The position numbers were made by a program, and so were the translations under genes. The notes beneath the pieces were generated by a model. The model made no database searches. It saw nothing but the letters and a program-made list of their open reading frames with translations, and had not been told where the DNA came from. 32,361 nt of DNA, from the NCBI GenBank assembly GCA_000509105.1, contig BAIF02000025.1:1-32361 (forward strand). The letters run 5' to 3'. Source of the stretch: Clostridiales bacterium VE202-21 (lineage in GTDB: Bacteria; Bacillota; Clostridia; Lachnospirales; Lachnospiraceae). Below are positions 8,404-17,354 of the stretch, piece after piece (positions within the stretch are counted from its first letter, which is position 1; each line of letters opens with the position of its first letter).

Positions 8404-9732
8404 ATGAAAAAACGTGTAATTAGTGTATTAGTCATGAGCGCGTTGCTGCTGGGATTAACAGCGTGCGGCAGCTCTGGTAATTCTGCAGATAAGAAAGAAG
8501 ATAAGAATGCGGGTAATGGTAAAATAACATTTACGTTTGCAGAGCATGTGGCGAACATCGAAGAACAGGCGCCCCAGGTATATGCTGTCGTTCAGGAGTT
8601 TATGAAACAGAATCCGGATATTGTGATAGACATGACTGGTTCAGCCCAGGATGAACACACTCAGAAGATCAAATTAGCGTCACAGTCGAATACTCTGCCG
8701 GATCTGTTCTATTCACTAAAGGGGGATGCCGATGCTATGGCTGAGGCAGGGCTGCTTGCTGATATTTCCGCAGATATTACAGATGATCAAGAATTTGTGG
8801 ATGGTTTTCTGCCGGGAATGCTGGATGTAATGGAGATGGATGGAGCCATTTATGGGCTGCCTGCAGAGATTTTCTGCAATGGGATCTGGTATAATAAGGC
8901 GCTTTTTGAAGAATGCGGATTGGAAATACCCGTGACATATGATGATCTGATACATTGCGCTGAAGTATTTAATGAAAAGGGAATTGTCCCTATGGCACGT
9001 GGCACTAAGGATGTCTGGAGCAGCTGGTCGTTAATGACAATGCATGCCAGATACGGATTTTTTGACCATATAGATGGTATTTTCAAGGGTACGGACAACT
9101 GGCAGAACGACGATTATCTGCTGTTCTATGAAAAACTGCAGGATATGTCAGAAAAAGGGATGTTTCCGGATAATGCTGCTTCTCTTGGTTATTGGGAAGC
9201 GACCGAGATGTTCCTTGGAGGAAAGGCTGCTATGTTTGACAGCGGGGCCTGGGATACCAAAAAGTTTGATGAAAGTGAATTGAAAGAAGACATCGGCTTC
9301 TGGTGGGGACCGACTTTCAGCGATGGTATCGGCAACCAGGAACTGTCTATGAAAGCGCCTTCTCATCCATATTGTGTTTCTGCTAAAACGAAAGAAGAAG
9401 AACCGGAAAAATATCAGGCAATCATCAAGTTCCTTAAGTTTTATTATGGACCTGAGGGGACTGCCATCATTGCCAGGGATAACCAGAGCGTGCCGGTGAC
9501 CAGATATGAAGGTGAAATTGATGCAGAATCTTACCCGGTGTTTGCGAAAGTCATGGAGCGTATGAATGATGATTGGGAAAGTCCCGAGACCTGCCCCAAT
9601 ATGACTTTGCCCGGACAGTTTGAGACCACCTATTTTGAAAGCATGGCAGGAGTCATCAACGGTATCTATACGCCCGAAGAAGCGCTCCGGTATATGGATG
9701 AACAAACTGAAGCCCAGGGGCTGATCCAATAA
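8404..9732 (+). CDS. Sugar ABC transporter substrate-binding lipoprotein
   Basis: This is the binding protein of the second transporter, 442 residues. It has a lipoprotein signal with the lipobox LTAC and the lipidated cysteine at residue 21, then a short charged linker. The mature part is a family-1 extracellular solute-binding fold, with NTLPDLFYS and the GKAAMFDSGAWD motif near residues 277-288. GTGAGGAG precedes ATG 8404. Downstream glycosidases act on beta- and alpha-glucosides, so the ligand is probably a glucose-containing oligosaccharide or glycoside; this is inferred. It differs clearly from the first binding protein in the window. Confidence 0.9.
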   Translation: MKKRVISVLVMSALLLGLTACGSSGNSADKKEDKNAGNGKITFTFAEHVANIEEQAPQVYAVVQEFMKQNPDIVIDMTGSAQDEHTQKIKLASQSNTLPDLFYSLKGDADAMAEAGLLADISADITDDQEFVDGFLPGMLDVMEMDGAIYGLPAEIFCNGIWYNKALFEECGLEIPVTYDDLIHCAEVFNEKGIVPMARGTKDVWSSWSLMTMHARYGFFDHIDGIFKGTDNWQNDDYLLFYEKLQDMSEKGMFPDNAASLGYWEATEMFLGGKAAMFDSGAWDTKKFDESELKEDIGFWWGPTFSDGIGNQELSMKAPSHPYCVSAKTKEEEPEKYQAIIKFLKFYYGPEGTAIIARDNQSVPVTRYEGEIDAESYPVFAKVMERMNDDWESPETCPNMTLPGQFETTYFESMAGVINGIYTPEEALRYMDEQTEAQGLIQ

Positions 9733-9741
9733 AGCAGACTG

Positions 9742-9775
9742 CTCGCCTGATGCCGCTTGGCGCAGGCGAGTTTTT
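9742..9775 (+). terminator. Intrinsic terminator/attenuator after binding-protein gene
   Basis: CTCGCCTG and CAGGCGAG form an 8-bp stem, with further GCC/GGC pairing in the loop, followed by TTTTTC. It lies between the binding-protein and permease genes, the same position as the hairpin in the first transporter operon, and probably lowers permease expression relative to the binding protein. Confidence 0.75.
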
Positions 9776-9820
9776 CAATCAAACCGGAAATACATTTTCT
9801 TTTAGAGAGAGGTGATCTTA

Positions 9821-10705
9821 ATGCACTGGCTGAGTAAAAGAAGTACGAAAATTATTATGGTGCTGCCGGCTCTGATTTTATTTGTGGGATTTGTGATTAT
9901 ACCTATTTTTATTAGTGTTTATTATAGTGTTACGGATTTTACAGGTATCGGAGAGGCACACTTTATAGGCTTGAAAAATTATCGGGTATTATTTCATGAT
10001 AAGTTCTTTTTTATCGCCCTGAAAAATACATTTATCATTTTGATTTGTATAACAATCACAGTCTTACCTATATCTTTTCTTGTGGCTTTACTGTTGGAAA
10101 AATCATTCAAGGGAAGCGGAATCATTCAATCCATGATCTTTGCGCCAAATGTAGTAGCCCCAATCCTGGTAGGCTTAATATGGCTGTTTATTTTAGACCC
10201 CAAAATGGGACTGATTAACGCGGTCCTGAATGGAATTGGGCTGGAAGGATGGCAGCAGCAATGGATCGGTGGGCAGACGCTGACGCCTTATGCGGTAGCA
10301 TTCGTCTATTTGTGGCAGGTTCTGGGGTTTTATACAACCATAAATATGGCGGGACTGCGCAGCATACCTTCGGATATTTACGAGGCATCTCAGATCGACG
10401 GAGCAAACCGGGTCCAGCAGGTTTGGCGGATTACGATTCCCATGATGAAGAATACCATTGTGATCAATACAGTTTTGATTATTACCGGTGGGTTTAAAAT
10501 ATTTGAGACAGTTCAACAGCTGACAAATGGCGGGCCTAATCATGTATCGGACGTGCTGGTTACTTATATGTACCACACCACGTTTACAACCTCACGTTAT
10601 GGATATGGTATGGCCATTGCCACAGTTTCTTTTATATTTTGTCTGATCTTTTCGATCATATATCTGACCAAAGTGAATAAGTCGATGCATCAGGAGGAGG
10701 GATAG
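9821..10705 (+). CDS. Sugar ABC transporter permease, MalF-like
   Basis: This 294-residue membrane subunit starts at ATG 9821 with GAGAGAGGTGA upstream; the frame opens at GTG 9812, which falls in the ribosome site. Six membrane helices are predicted. The EAA loop is seen as SDIYEASQIDGANRVQQVW, with the following RITIPMMKN, and the NGGPNHVSDVLVTYMY stretch is typical of MalF-type permeases. It pairs with the next permease. Confidence 0.92.
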   Translation: MHWLSKRSTKIIMVLPALILFVGFVIIPIFISVYYSVTDFTGIGEAHFIGLKNYRVLFHDKFFFIALKNTFIILICITITVLPISFLVALLLEKSFKGSGIIQSMIFAPNVVAPILVGLIWLFILDPKMGLINAVLNGIGLEGWQQQWIGGQTLTPYAVAFVYLWQVLGFYTTINMAGLRSIPSDIYEASQIDGANRVQQVWRITIPMMKNTIVINTVLIITGGFKIFETVQQLTNGGPNHVSDVLVTYMYHTTFTTSRYGYGMAIATVSFIFCLIFSIIYLTKVNKSMHQEEG

Positions 10706-10725
10706 ATGATGTCAAAAACACGCAG

Positions 10726-11547
10726 ATGGCCAAAAGCCTGAGCCGTATCGTGCTGATTGTGATCACGGCATTCACCGCATTTCCGTTTCTGTGGCTCTTT
10801 GTTCTTTCCTTTAAGACGGATACGGAGATCCTGAACAGCCCGTTTTCTCTGCCGGAATGTATAAGTTTTTCGAATTATGAGCGGGCGCTTCATACGCTGC
10901 CCCTGATAAAGATGTTCGGAAATACTCTTTTTGTAGCAGTTTTTGCCCTGGCGATCAGCTTGGTCTGCACCTTTATGCTGTCTTATGCTATTACACGCCT
11001 ACAGTTTAAATCAAAGCGTTTACAAAATGGTCTTTATCTGCTATTTGTGGCAGGCCTTACGATACCCCCTTATATTGTGATTTTCCCTACTTACCGTATG
11101 ATTGTTTCCATGGGACTGCTGGGAAACAGGGCGTCTTTGATCCTGCCGCTGGCGGCAACGACGATGGCCCTGGGCGTTCTTTTAATGGTCGGGTTTCTCA
11201 GGGATTTTCCAAAAGAAATTGAAGAGGCGGCAATCATCGATGGCTGTAATATCTATCAGATGTGTACAAGAGTTGTGCTTCCGGTTATTAAACCGGTACT
11301 TGCTACGGTTATTATTTTTAATGTTTTGTACTTTTGGAATGAATACCCTATATCGTCGGTTCTGGTCAATGACCCCAAAATGATGACAATATCCCTGGGA
11401 GCTTCTATGTTCAGAGGGCGGTATAGCATGGACTACAGCGGAATGATCGCAGCCACGGTGATTATTATAATCCCGCAGCTTCTGTTTTATCTGCTTTTCC
11501 AGAAACATATTGTGGAAGGAATGACCGCCGGGGCTGTGAAAGGATAA
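10726..11547 (+). CDS. Sugar ABC transporter permease, MalG-like (start region odd)
   Basis: This is the second permease of the importer, 273 residues, with six predicted helices, the EAA loop EEAAIIDGCNIYQM and the canonical ending VEGMTAGAVKG. The start is problematic. The strong ribosome site GGAGGAGGG (10694-10702) serves ATG 10706/10709, but that frame stops after 12 codons at 10739. The permease frame can only start at ATG 10726, which has no ribosome site. Adding one A to the AAAA run at 10732-10735 would join the two frames into MMSKTRRWPKSLSR, a normal N-terminus. Either a sequencing or real 1-nt deletion, or translational re-initiation from a short leader peptide, could explain this. 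Confidence 0.85.
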   Translation: MAKSLSRIVLIVITAFTAFPFLWLFVLSFKTDTEILNSPFSLPECISFSNYERALHTLPLIKMFGNTLFVAVFALAISLVCTFMLSYAITRLQFKSKRLQNGLYLLFVAGLTIPPYIVIFPTYRMIVSMGLLGNRASLILPLAATTMALGVLLMVGFLRDFPKEIEEAAIIDGCNIYQMCTRVVLPVIKPVLATVIIFNVLYFWNEYPISSVLVNDPKMMTISLGASMFRGRYSMDYSGMIAATVIIIIPQLLFYLLFQKHIVEGMTAGAVKG

Positions 11548-11595
11548 GCGCGCCCGGACGATATTTAATAAAAACGAAATATAAGGAGATTATTC

Positions 11596-14073
11596 ATGAA
11601 ACATTTAATATATCCCACAGAAGAGCTATTCTGTGACAATGAACAAAAAAAGTACCCCGGAACCGCAGGATGTGTAGATTTTCTTTTAGGCGGAATCGGA
11701 ACCGGCAATGTATCTTTGGGGGCAAGAGGTAATTTAACAACCTGGCAGATATTTAATCAACCGGGACAGCTCAACAGAATGCCGTATACTTTTTTTTCCA
11801 TATGGGCAAAACCCGAACATGGGGAGGCAGTTGCAAGAGTATTGGAAAGCAGGCTGAATCCCCCGTTTGATAAATCTCAGGGCTTCTTCCGAAACGAAAT
11901 GGCCGGTTTACCACGCTTTGACAGCGCAGATATGGGCTCAGAATATCCATTTGTTAACTTTAAGTTTACGGACGATCAGATGCCGGTTCAGGTGAGCTTA
12001 GAAGCATTTACGCCATTCATCCCGTTGAATGCGGATGATTCAGGAATACCGGGGGCGTATTTACAATACAAAGTAAAGAATCCGGGAAGAGAAAAGGTGG
12101 AAGTGTCGATTGCCGGTTCGATGAACAATGCCGTGGGTTTTGAAGGGTATAATAATTTTTCTTTTATGCAGCATGCAGGTGAAAGAGTAAACAGATACCG
12201 TGATGATAGCGGAGTCAGAGGGATTACATATACGGGAAGGGGCTTTTCCGACCAGCATATTACCTGGGGGGATATGGCTCTTACGACCACAGCGCCCGCA
12301 GAAAATATAACAGCAAAACCCGTTTGGTATCAGGGGCAGTGGACAGATGGGGGCGAGGATTTCTGGCAGGATTTTTCTGCTGACGGCAGGCTGGATGAGG
12401 CCAGCATTTATGAACAGGTAGGCAGTACCTGGGCAGAAAATTCGGATTTCAGCTTTCTTCATTTTACAGACAAAATTGGTTCTTTAAGCGTTACTCACAG
12501 TCTGGAACCGGGGGAAGAGAAGACCTTTACATTTATTCTGACCTGGTATTTTCCAAACCGTCCGAAAATGTGGATTGAACTCGACAAGGACAGAGACGAT
12601 ATCAATGCCGGCAATTACCAGGTGACAAAAAATTATTATGCAACCCTTTTTACAGATGCATGGGAGGCAGCTGCTTATCTGGGCAATGAAAGAGAGCGTC
12701 TGTACCGTGAGAGCAAGGCATTTTCTAATGCATTTTTCAGCACCACGTTACCGGGATATGTTTTAGAGGCAGCAGCCGATAATATAACGGTTATGCGCAG
12801 CCCCACCTGTTTCAGGATTGAGAATGGCGACTTTCTTGGCTGGGAAGGCGTTGATAATGATTTGGGCTGCGGTCCGGGAAATTGCACTCATGTCTGGAAT
12901 TACGCCCAAAGTGTGGCGGTACTATTCCCGGAGTTGGAACGAACCATGCGCAGGATTGAGCTGGCCGATGAAATAAGAGAGGATGGTTACATGCCTTTTC
13001 GGGCGTACACACCTTTTGATCTGCCCCAATGGGAAATGACGCCTTCGGCCGACGGACAATTGGGAAGCGTCGTGAGGCTGTACCGGGAATGGGTGATCAG
13101 CGGCGACGATGCGATTATCAGGGAATGCTGGCCGGGAGTTGAAAAAACCATGAGATATGCCGCGCAAATATGGGATCGTGACGGCGACGGTTTGTTAGAG
13201 GAGCCCCAGCATGTGACTTATGATACGGAACTGTATGGAATATCCAGTATGACCGGGAGCATTTATTTTGCGGCATTAACAGCGGCGGCTGAGATGGCGG
13301 AACATATGGGGCATGCAGGAGACGCTGAGAAATACAGGGAATTGGCGCAAAATGGCAGGAAAAAACTGGACGAAATAAGCTGGAACGGCGAATTTTATGA
13401 GCAGATTGTAGACGACGTGAATGCGTATCGTTATCAGTATGGGAAAGGGTGCCTTTCCGATCAGCTGCTTGGACAGTTTATGGCCTTTAATGCACAGCTG
13501 GGTTACGTGATGTCTGAAGAACATGTAAAAAAGGCTGCAGCATCCATCTTCAAGTACAATTTTGTTGAACGTGCAAAAGAGAATGTTCATGCGGAGAGGG
13601 CGTTTATTTTAAATGACGAAAAAGGCCTGACGCCCTGTACCTGGCCGAATGGCGGCCGTCCGGTATTTCCCTTTGTCTACTATGGCGAGGTCTGGACTGG
13701 AATTGAATATGAAGCAGCGGCGCTGCTGGCAAGAACGGGCCAGGTCGAAGAAGCCCTGACCATCGTGAAGGCGATCCGCGACCGGCATGACGGCTTCAAA
13801 CGGAACCCCTTTAGTGAGAATGAATCAGGATATTACTATACAAGGTCCATGGCGTCATGGTCAGTATATGAAGCATTGTTGGGCTATGAGTATGACATGC
13901 GCAGCAACAGACAGACGTTTGCACCCAGACTTCATACGGATGACTTTACCGGATTCTGGTGTAATGGGAAAGCCTGGGGTATCTTCCGCCAGACAAAGAC
14001 CCAGGACGGCAGCCTGATGCAGGAAGTGGAAGTCCTGTATGGCGATGAAGGAACTGTAAAGCGAGGTAAATAG
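11596..14073 (+). CDS. GH116 family beta-glycosidase (bile-acid beta-glucosidase/GBA2-like)
   Basis: This 825-residue enzyme has the two-domain architecture of GH116: an N-terminal beta-sandwich (about residues 25-330, opening with FLLGGIGTGNVSLGARG) and a C-terminal alpha/alpha barrel (about 380-790). The expected active-site segments are present: GWEG with the nucleophile candidate Glu417, then NCTHVWNYAQ, DGQLGSVVRLYREW, and HVTYDTELYG with the acid/base candidate Asp543. Characterised members hydrolyse beta-glucosides, beta-xylosides or glucosylceramide. No signal peptide is seen, so it should act in the cytoplasm on imported substrate. AAGGAG precedes the start, and the next gene begins 2 nt after its stop. 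Confidence 0.9.
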   Translation: MKHLIYPTEELFCDNEQKKYPGTAGCVDFLLGGIGTGNVSLGARGNLTTWQIFNQPGQLNRMPYTFFSIWAKPEHGEAVARVLESRLNPPFDKSQGFFRNEMAGLPRFDSADMGSEYPFVNFKFTDDQMPVQVSLEAFTPFIPLNADDSGIPGAYLQYKVKNPGREKVEVSIAGSMNNAVGFEGYNNFSFMQHAGERVNRYRDDSGVRGITYTGRGFSDQHITWGDMALTTTAPAENITAKPVWYQGQWTDGGEDFWQDFSADGRLDEASIYEQVGSTWAENSDFSFLHFTDKIGSLSVTHSLEPGEEKTFTFILTWYFPNRPKMWIELDKDRDDINAGNYQVTKNYYATLFTDAWEAAAYLGNERERLYRESKAFSNAFFSTTLPGYVLEAAADNITVMRSPTCFRIENGDFLGWEGVDNDLGCGPGNCTHVWNYAQSVAVLFPELERTMRRIELADEIREDGYMPFRAYTPFDLPQWEMTPSADGQLGSVVRLYREWVISGDDAIIRECWPGVEKTMRYAAQIWDRDGDGLLEEPQHVTYDTELYGISSMTGSIYFAALTAAAEMAEHMGHAGDAEKYRELAQNGRKKLDEISWNGEFYEQIVDDVNAYRYQYGKGCLSDQLLGQFMAFNAQLGYVMSEEHVKKAAASIFKYNFVERAKENVHAERAFILNDEKGLTPCTWPNGGRPVFPFVYYGEVWTGIEYEAAALLARTGQVEEALTIVKAIRDRHDGFKRNPFSENESGYYYTRSMASWSVYEALLGYEYDMRSNRQTFAPRLHTDDFTGFWCNGKAWGIFRQTKTQDGSLMQEVEVLYGDEGTVKRGK

Positions 14074-14075
14074 TC

Positions 14076-15752
14076 ATGAACAGACAAAATAAGGATTGGT
14101 GGAAGAGCGCCGTAGTTTACCAGGTATACCCCCGAAGCTTCCAGGATAGCAATGGAGATGGTATCGGTGATTTAAAAGGCGTGATCCGCAGGCTGGATTA
14201 CTTGAGAACACTGGGGGTTGATATCATATGGTTAAGCCCGGTTTATACGTCGCCGAATGACGATAATGGGTATGATATATCAGACTATCGTGGGATTATG
14301 CCTGAATTTGGAACGATGGAAGACTTTGATCTATTGCTGCAGGAAATTCATAACAGGGATATGAAATTAGTGATGGATATGGTTGTTAATCATACGTCGG
14401 ATGAACATGCATGGTTTCAGGAAGCAAAAAGTTCAAAAACCAGCGCATTTAGAGATTATTATATCTGGAGAAAAGGGAAAGAAGGCATGCCTCCCAATAA
14501 CTGGCTGTCAATGTTTGGGGGTACGGCCTGGGAATATGATGAAACAACGGAGGAATATTATTTACACCTGTTCGGGAAAAAACAGCCGGATCTGAACTGG
14601 GAAAATAAAAAGGTTCGAGACGAAGTCTACGATATCATGAAGTGGTGGGTGAATAAAGGCGTAGATGGGTTCCGGATGGATGTAATCAATTTTATTTCAA
14701 AAGTTCCGGGCCTTCCGGAAGGCATTGATGGAAATGGAAAGCCTTACTATGAGAATGGCCCCAGGATTCATGAGTATCTGCATGAGATGAATGGGGAAGT
14801 AGCCGAAAACAACTGTCTGGTTATGATTGGAGAAATGCCGGATGTGCATACGGAAGATGCCTTGTTATATACAGATCCCAACAGAAATGAACTTGATATG
14901 GTTTTCTCTTTTGAGCATGTGGAAGTGGGGTATGGCAAGTATGGGAAATGGTCGGTCAGACCCTGGGCACTCACAGAGTTAAAAGAAATTTTAGGCAAAT
15001 GGCAGGATGAGTTAAATGAAAAAGGGTGGAACAGCCTGTATTGGTCCAATCACGACCAGCCGAGGGCCGTATCCAGATTTGGAGATGACAGAGAGCAATA
15101 CCGGGTAATCTCAGCCAAAATGTTAGCCGTATGCCTTCATATGATGAAAGGAACACCGTTTATCTACCAGGGCGAAGAACTTGGGATGACAAACACCAGA
15201 TTTGCATCGATTCACGATCACCGGGATATCGAGATCCTGACGGAATATAAAGAATACTGTAAGAAAGGGATCATTCCGGAAGATGAATTTATGAATGCCG
15301 CCTATGAACATGGACGCGATAATGCCAGAGTTCCGGTTGCCTGGGACGATACGGCAAATGGCGGTTTCACGGACGGAGAACCCTGGATCAAGGTGAGCGG
15401 TCAGTATAAAACTATAAACGCACGGAACAATCTGGAGGACCCGGATTCTGTGTTTTACTTCTATAAAAAACTGATTGAGCTGAGGCATCATGAGAAGATC
15501 ATGGTACATGGTGATTTTCGAATGCTTTGTCGGGAGGACGAGGACATTTTTGCTTATACGCGGCGTCTGGACAAGAAGATCTGGCTTATTGTATGTAATT
15601 TTACCTGCGAAAGTAAGCGGTTTACGGTACCGTTAGAGCATATAAATGAGGCCAGGCTAATTATTGCTAATTATACAGATTTTAAAGTGCAGCTGCCTGA
15701 AATCAAATTACGTCCTTATGAAGCAGTCGTATTGGAGATGCATAATAATTAA
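14076..15752 (+). CDS. GH13 oligo-1,6-glucosidase / alpha-glucosidase
   Basis: This 558-residue cytoplasmic alpha-glucosidase carries all GH13 regions: DMVVNHTSDEH (region I), GFRMDVINFIS with the nucleophile Asp202 (region II), VMIGEMPD with the acid/base Glu252 (region III) and NHDQPR with the stabiliser Asp326 (region IV). Val203 after the nucleophile is the residue linked to alpha-1,6 preference in the oligo-1,6-glucosidase subgroup, where maltases carry Thr or Ala. Isomalto-oligosaccharides are therefore the predicted substrates. It is separated by 2 nt from the GH116 gene and shares its transcript. Length is normal for the family. Confidence 0.92.
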   Translation: MNRQNKDWWKSAVVYQVYPRSFQDSNGDGIGDLKGVIRRLDYLRTLGVDIIWLSPVYTSPNDDNGYDISDYRGIMPEFGTMEDFDLLLQEIHNRDMKLVMDMVVNHTSDEHAWFQEAKSSKTSAFRDYYIWRKGKEGMPPNNWLSMFGGTAWEYDETTEEYYLHLFGKKQPDLNWENKKVRDEVYDIMKWWVNKGVDGFRMDVINFISKVPGLPEGIDGNGKPYYENGPRIHEYLHEMNGEVAENNCLVMIGEMPDVHTEDALLYTDPNRNELDMVFSFEHVEVGYGKYGKWSVRPWALTELKEILGKWQDELNEKGWNSLYWSNHDQPRAVSRFGDDREQYRVISAKMLAVCLHMMKGTPFIYQGEELGMTNTRFASIHDHRDIEILTEYKEYCKKGIIPEDEFMNAAYEHGRDNARVPVAWDDTANGGFTDGEPWIKVSGQYKTINARNNLEDPDSVFYFYKKLIELRHHEKIMVHGDFRMLCREDEDIFAYTRRLDKKIWLIVCNFTCESKRFTVPLEHINEARLIIANYTDFKVQLPEIKLRPYEAVVLEMHNN

Positions 15753-15802
15753 AAGGAAAGGTGTTTTTGTAGTGGTAAGGGCAGAGGGCGGCACATACTA
15801 AA

Positions 15803-15826
15803 TGATCATGAGAGTGATCATGAGAG
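15803..15826. repeat. Perfect tandem 12-bp repeat upstream of GntR gene
   Basis: TGATCATGAGAG occurs twice in tandem with no spacer, 29 nt before the -35 box of the GntR gene promoter. Each copy contains the palindrome TGATCA. It may be a regulator binding site. The surrounding 15753-15850 holds no gene. Confidence 0.55.
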
Positions 15827-15854
15827 GCAGTATTGATAAAACAGCTAAAACTAC

Positions 15855-15883
15855 TTGACATATTCTGGAATTTTAGCTATGAT
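15855..15883 (+). promoter_or_regulatory. Sigma-A promoter of GntR-type regulator gene
   Basis: TTGACA (15855-15860) and TATGAT (15878-15883) with a 17-nt spacer form a near-consensus promoter about 50 nt upstream of the regulator start codon. Confidence 0.75.
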
Positions 15884-15933
15884 ACAACTATAATCTAAAA
15901 TTTCAGATGCATAATTGCAATGTGAGGTAATTT

Positions 15934-16635
15934 ATGTTTAACAGAGTAAAATACAGCAGCTTAAACGAGTTGATTTATGACGAAATAAAGAGCAAGATTC
16001 TAACAAATGAGTTAAAACCAAACGAAAAGCTGGACATTGATTACTTGAGCACATCTCTGGGGGTCAGCCGCACACCCGTGACCAATGCCCTGAAGTCCCT
16101 GCAAAAGGACGGCTACGTAGTAATCAATCCCCGAAGCGGCAGTTATGTAAGAGAGTTGACAAAGGAAGAGCTGGAATATATTTTTGATTTCCGGGAGGTA
16201 TTAGAAGCCCAGGTAATCCGGAAAGCCATTACCAAGCTGGATAAGAAGAAGCTAAAAGAATTCGGAGAAAAGTTCAGGCTTATCTTAAGCGTCTCTTCTG
16301 TGGAGGGGGACGAGCAGGTACTGGATGTCGTGGAGAAGTTTTTTGAGATCGAGATTAAATTCCACGAGCATTTAATCGACGCCTGTCCATCCATTATCGG
16401 AGCAGAGATCATGAATCTGGTGGATCTGACCAAGCGGATTCGTAAGCTCCATATCATTTATAAATTGCACAAGGCAGGCTGGGAGTGCTTTAAAGAAGAG
16501 ATAGAAATACATGTCCGTTTAATTGAAACTTTGATCAATGAAGAGTTAGAAGATAGCATCCGGTGGATTTCCACGGATATACACCACACAAAAGAAGAGA
16601 TTATGGATTGCTTTGACATTATTAATCAGTCATGA
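15934..16635 (+). CDS. GntR-family (FCD) transcriptional regulator
   Basis: This 233-residue regulator has an N-terminal winged helix (residues about 5-72; LGVSRTPVTNALKSLQKDGYV is the recognition region and wing) and an all-helical C-terminal effector domain of the FCD type (about 78-225, FDFREVLEAQVIRKAI). FCD regulators sense small organic acids or sugars and usually control adjacent metabolic genes. The next gene on the same strand is a larA-like fragment preceded by a near-perfect palindrome, so a lactate-like or sugar-acid ligand is possible. GTGAGG precedes the start. Confidence 0.88.
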   Translation: MFNRVKYSSLNELIYDEIKSKILTNELKPNEKLDIDYLSTSLGVSRTPVTNALKSLQKDGYVVINPRSGSYVRELTKEELEYIFDFREVLEAQVIRKAITKLDKKKLKEFGEKFRLILSVSSVEGDEQVLDVVEKFFEIEIKFHEHLIDACPSIIGAEIMNLVDLTKRIRKLHIIYKLHKAGWECFKEEIEIHVRLIETLINEELEDSIRWISTDIHHTKEEIMDCFDIINQS

Positions 16636-16642
16636 GGCAGTT

Positions 16643-16671
16643 GGTGCCGGCGTAAGATTGCCGGCGCCTTT
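16643..16671 (+). terminator. Terminator after GntR gene
   Basis: GGTGCCGGC and GCCGGCGCC pair over 9 positions (one G-T wobble) with an 8-nt loop, followed by TTTC, 8 nt after the regulator stop codon. Confidence 0.65.
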
Positions 16672-16679
16672 CAAAAGGA

Positions 16680-16701
16680 AAAATGTGAAATTTTACATTT
16701 T
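16680..16701. promoter_or_regulatory. 22-bp near-perfect palindrome before larA-like gene
   Basis: AAAATGTGAAA and TTTTACATTTT match as inverted halves at 10 of 11 positions. The site lies between the GntR gene and the larA-like gene, 17 nt before the latter's start, and is a good operator candidate for the neighbouring GntR regulator. Confidence 0.5.
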
Positions 16702-16718
16702 AAAGATGGAGGGAAAAT

Positions 16719-17354
16719 ATGTACAGAATCGAAGCGGCCGGAGACAAAATACATTACATTGACGACGAAGAAAAAAGAGACGCATTTCTGCCTATGGAGA
16801 ATTTCATGGGGATGTACGAAACCGGAAATCCTCCGTCCATTAAGGCAGAAGAAATCAAGAACGCCGTAATAAGCCCAGTGGGAAAGGGGGAACGTTTAAG
16901 GGATATTGTAAGCAGGAAGCAGGCGGAAACGGCGGCAGTTATTATATCGGACGCTACCCGCGGCGTACCAACGGAGCGGGTTGCACCGTATATCATTGAG
17001 GAGCTGACGGCGGCCGGTATGAAAAAGGAGAATATTGCATTTATTGTGGCTCTTGGTGTCCACAGGGATGCAACGGAGAGTGAAATGAAGGGATTCTTAG
17101 GCACTCTCATGGGAGAAATTGCGATTGAAAACCATGATGCTTTCGACGACAATAAGTTGGTATATCTTGGCATGACTTCCCGCCGTACACCAGTGAAGGT
17201 AAATAAGAAGGTGTACGAAAGCGACGTGCTGAAAGCCCAACTAAGAACTTTCAGCCCACCTGTTATCATAGAAGATCAGCATTTACAGACTTTTCTTCAC
17301 ACGCTCGCCGTACCTGATGATACAGTCCTAAGGGTAACAGCTACAACTAACTGA
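16719..17354 (+). pseudogene. larA: 3'-truncated LarA-like (lactate racemase family) gene
   Basis: The first 173 residues match the N-terminal half of the LarA/DUF2088 nickel-pincer racemase family (IISDATRGVPTERVAPYI; ALGVHRDATESEM; VNKKVYESDVLKA). Family members are about 420 residues, and the next expected motif is the PHxFAGFSGGRKS region, which holds a catalytic His and the cofactor-binding Lys. Here, after Ala173 (about nt 17237), the sequence changes to an unrelated tail of about 38 residues whose last codons lie in a terminator hairpin. The product therefore lacks the second catalytic His, the cofactor Lys and the downstream nickel ligand, and is unlikely to be a racemase. A 7-bp inverted repeat (CTGAAAG/CTTTCAG, 17229-17254) marks the break. 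GGAGGG precedes the start. Confidence 0.8.
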
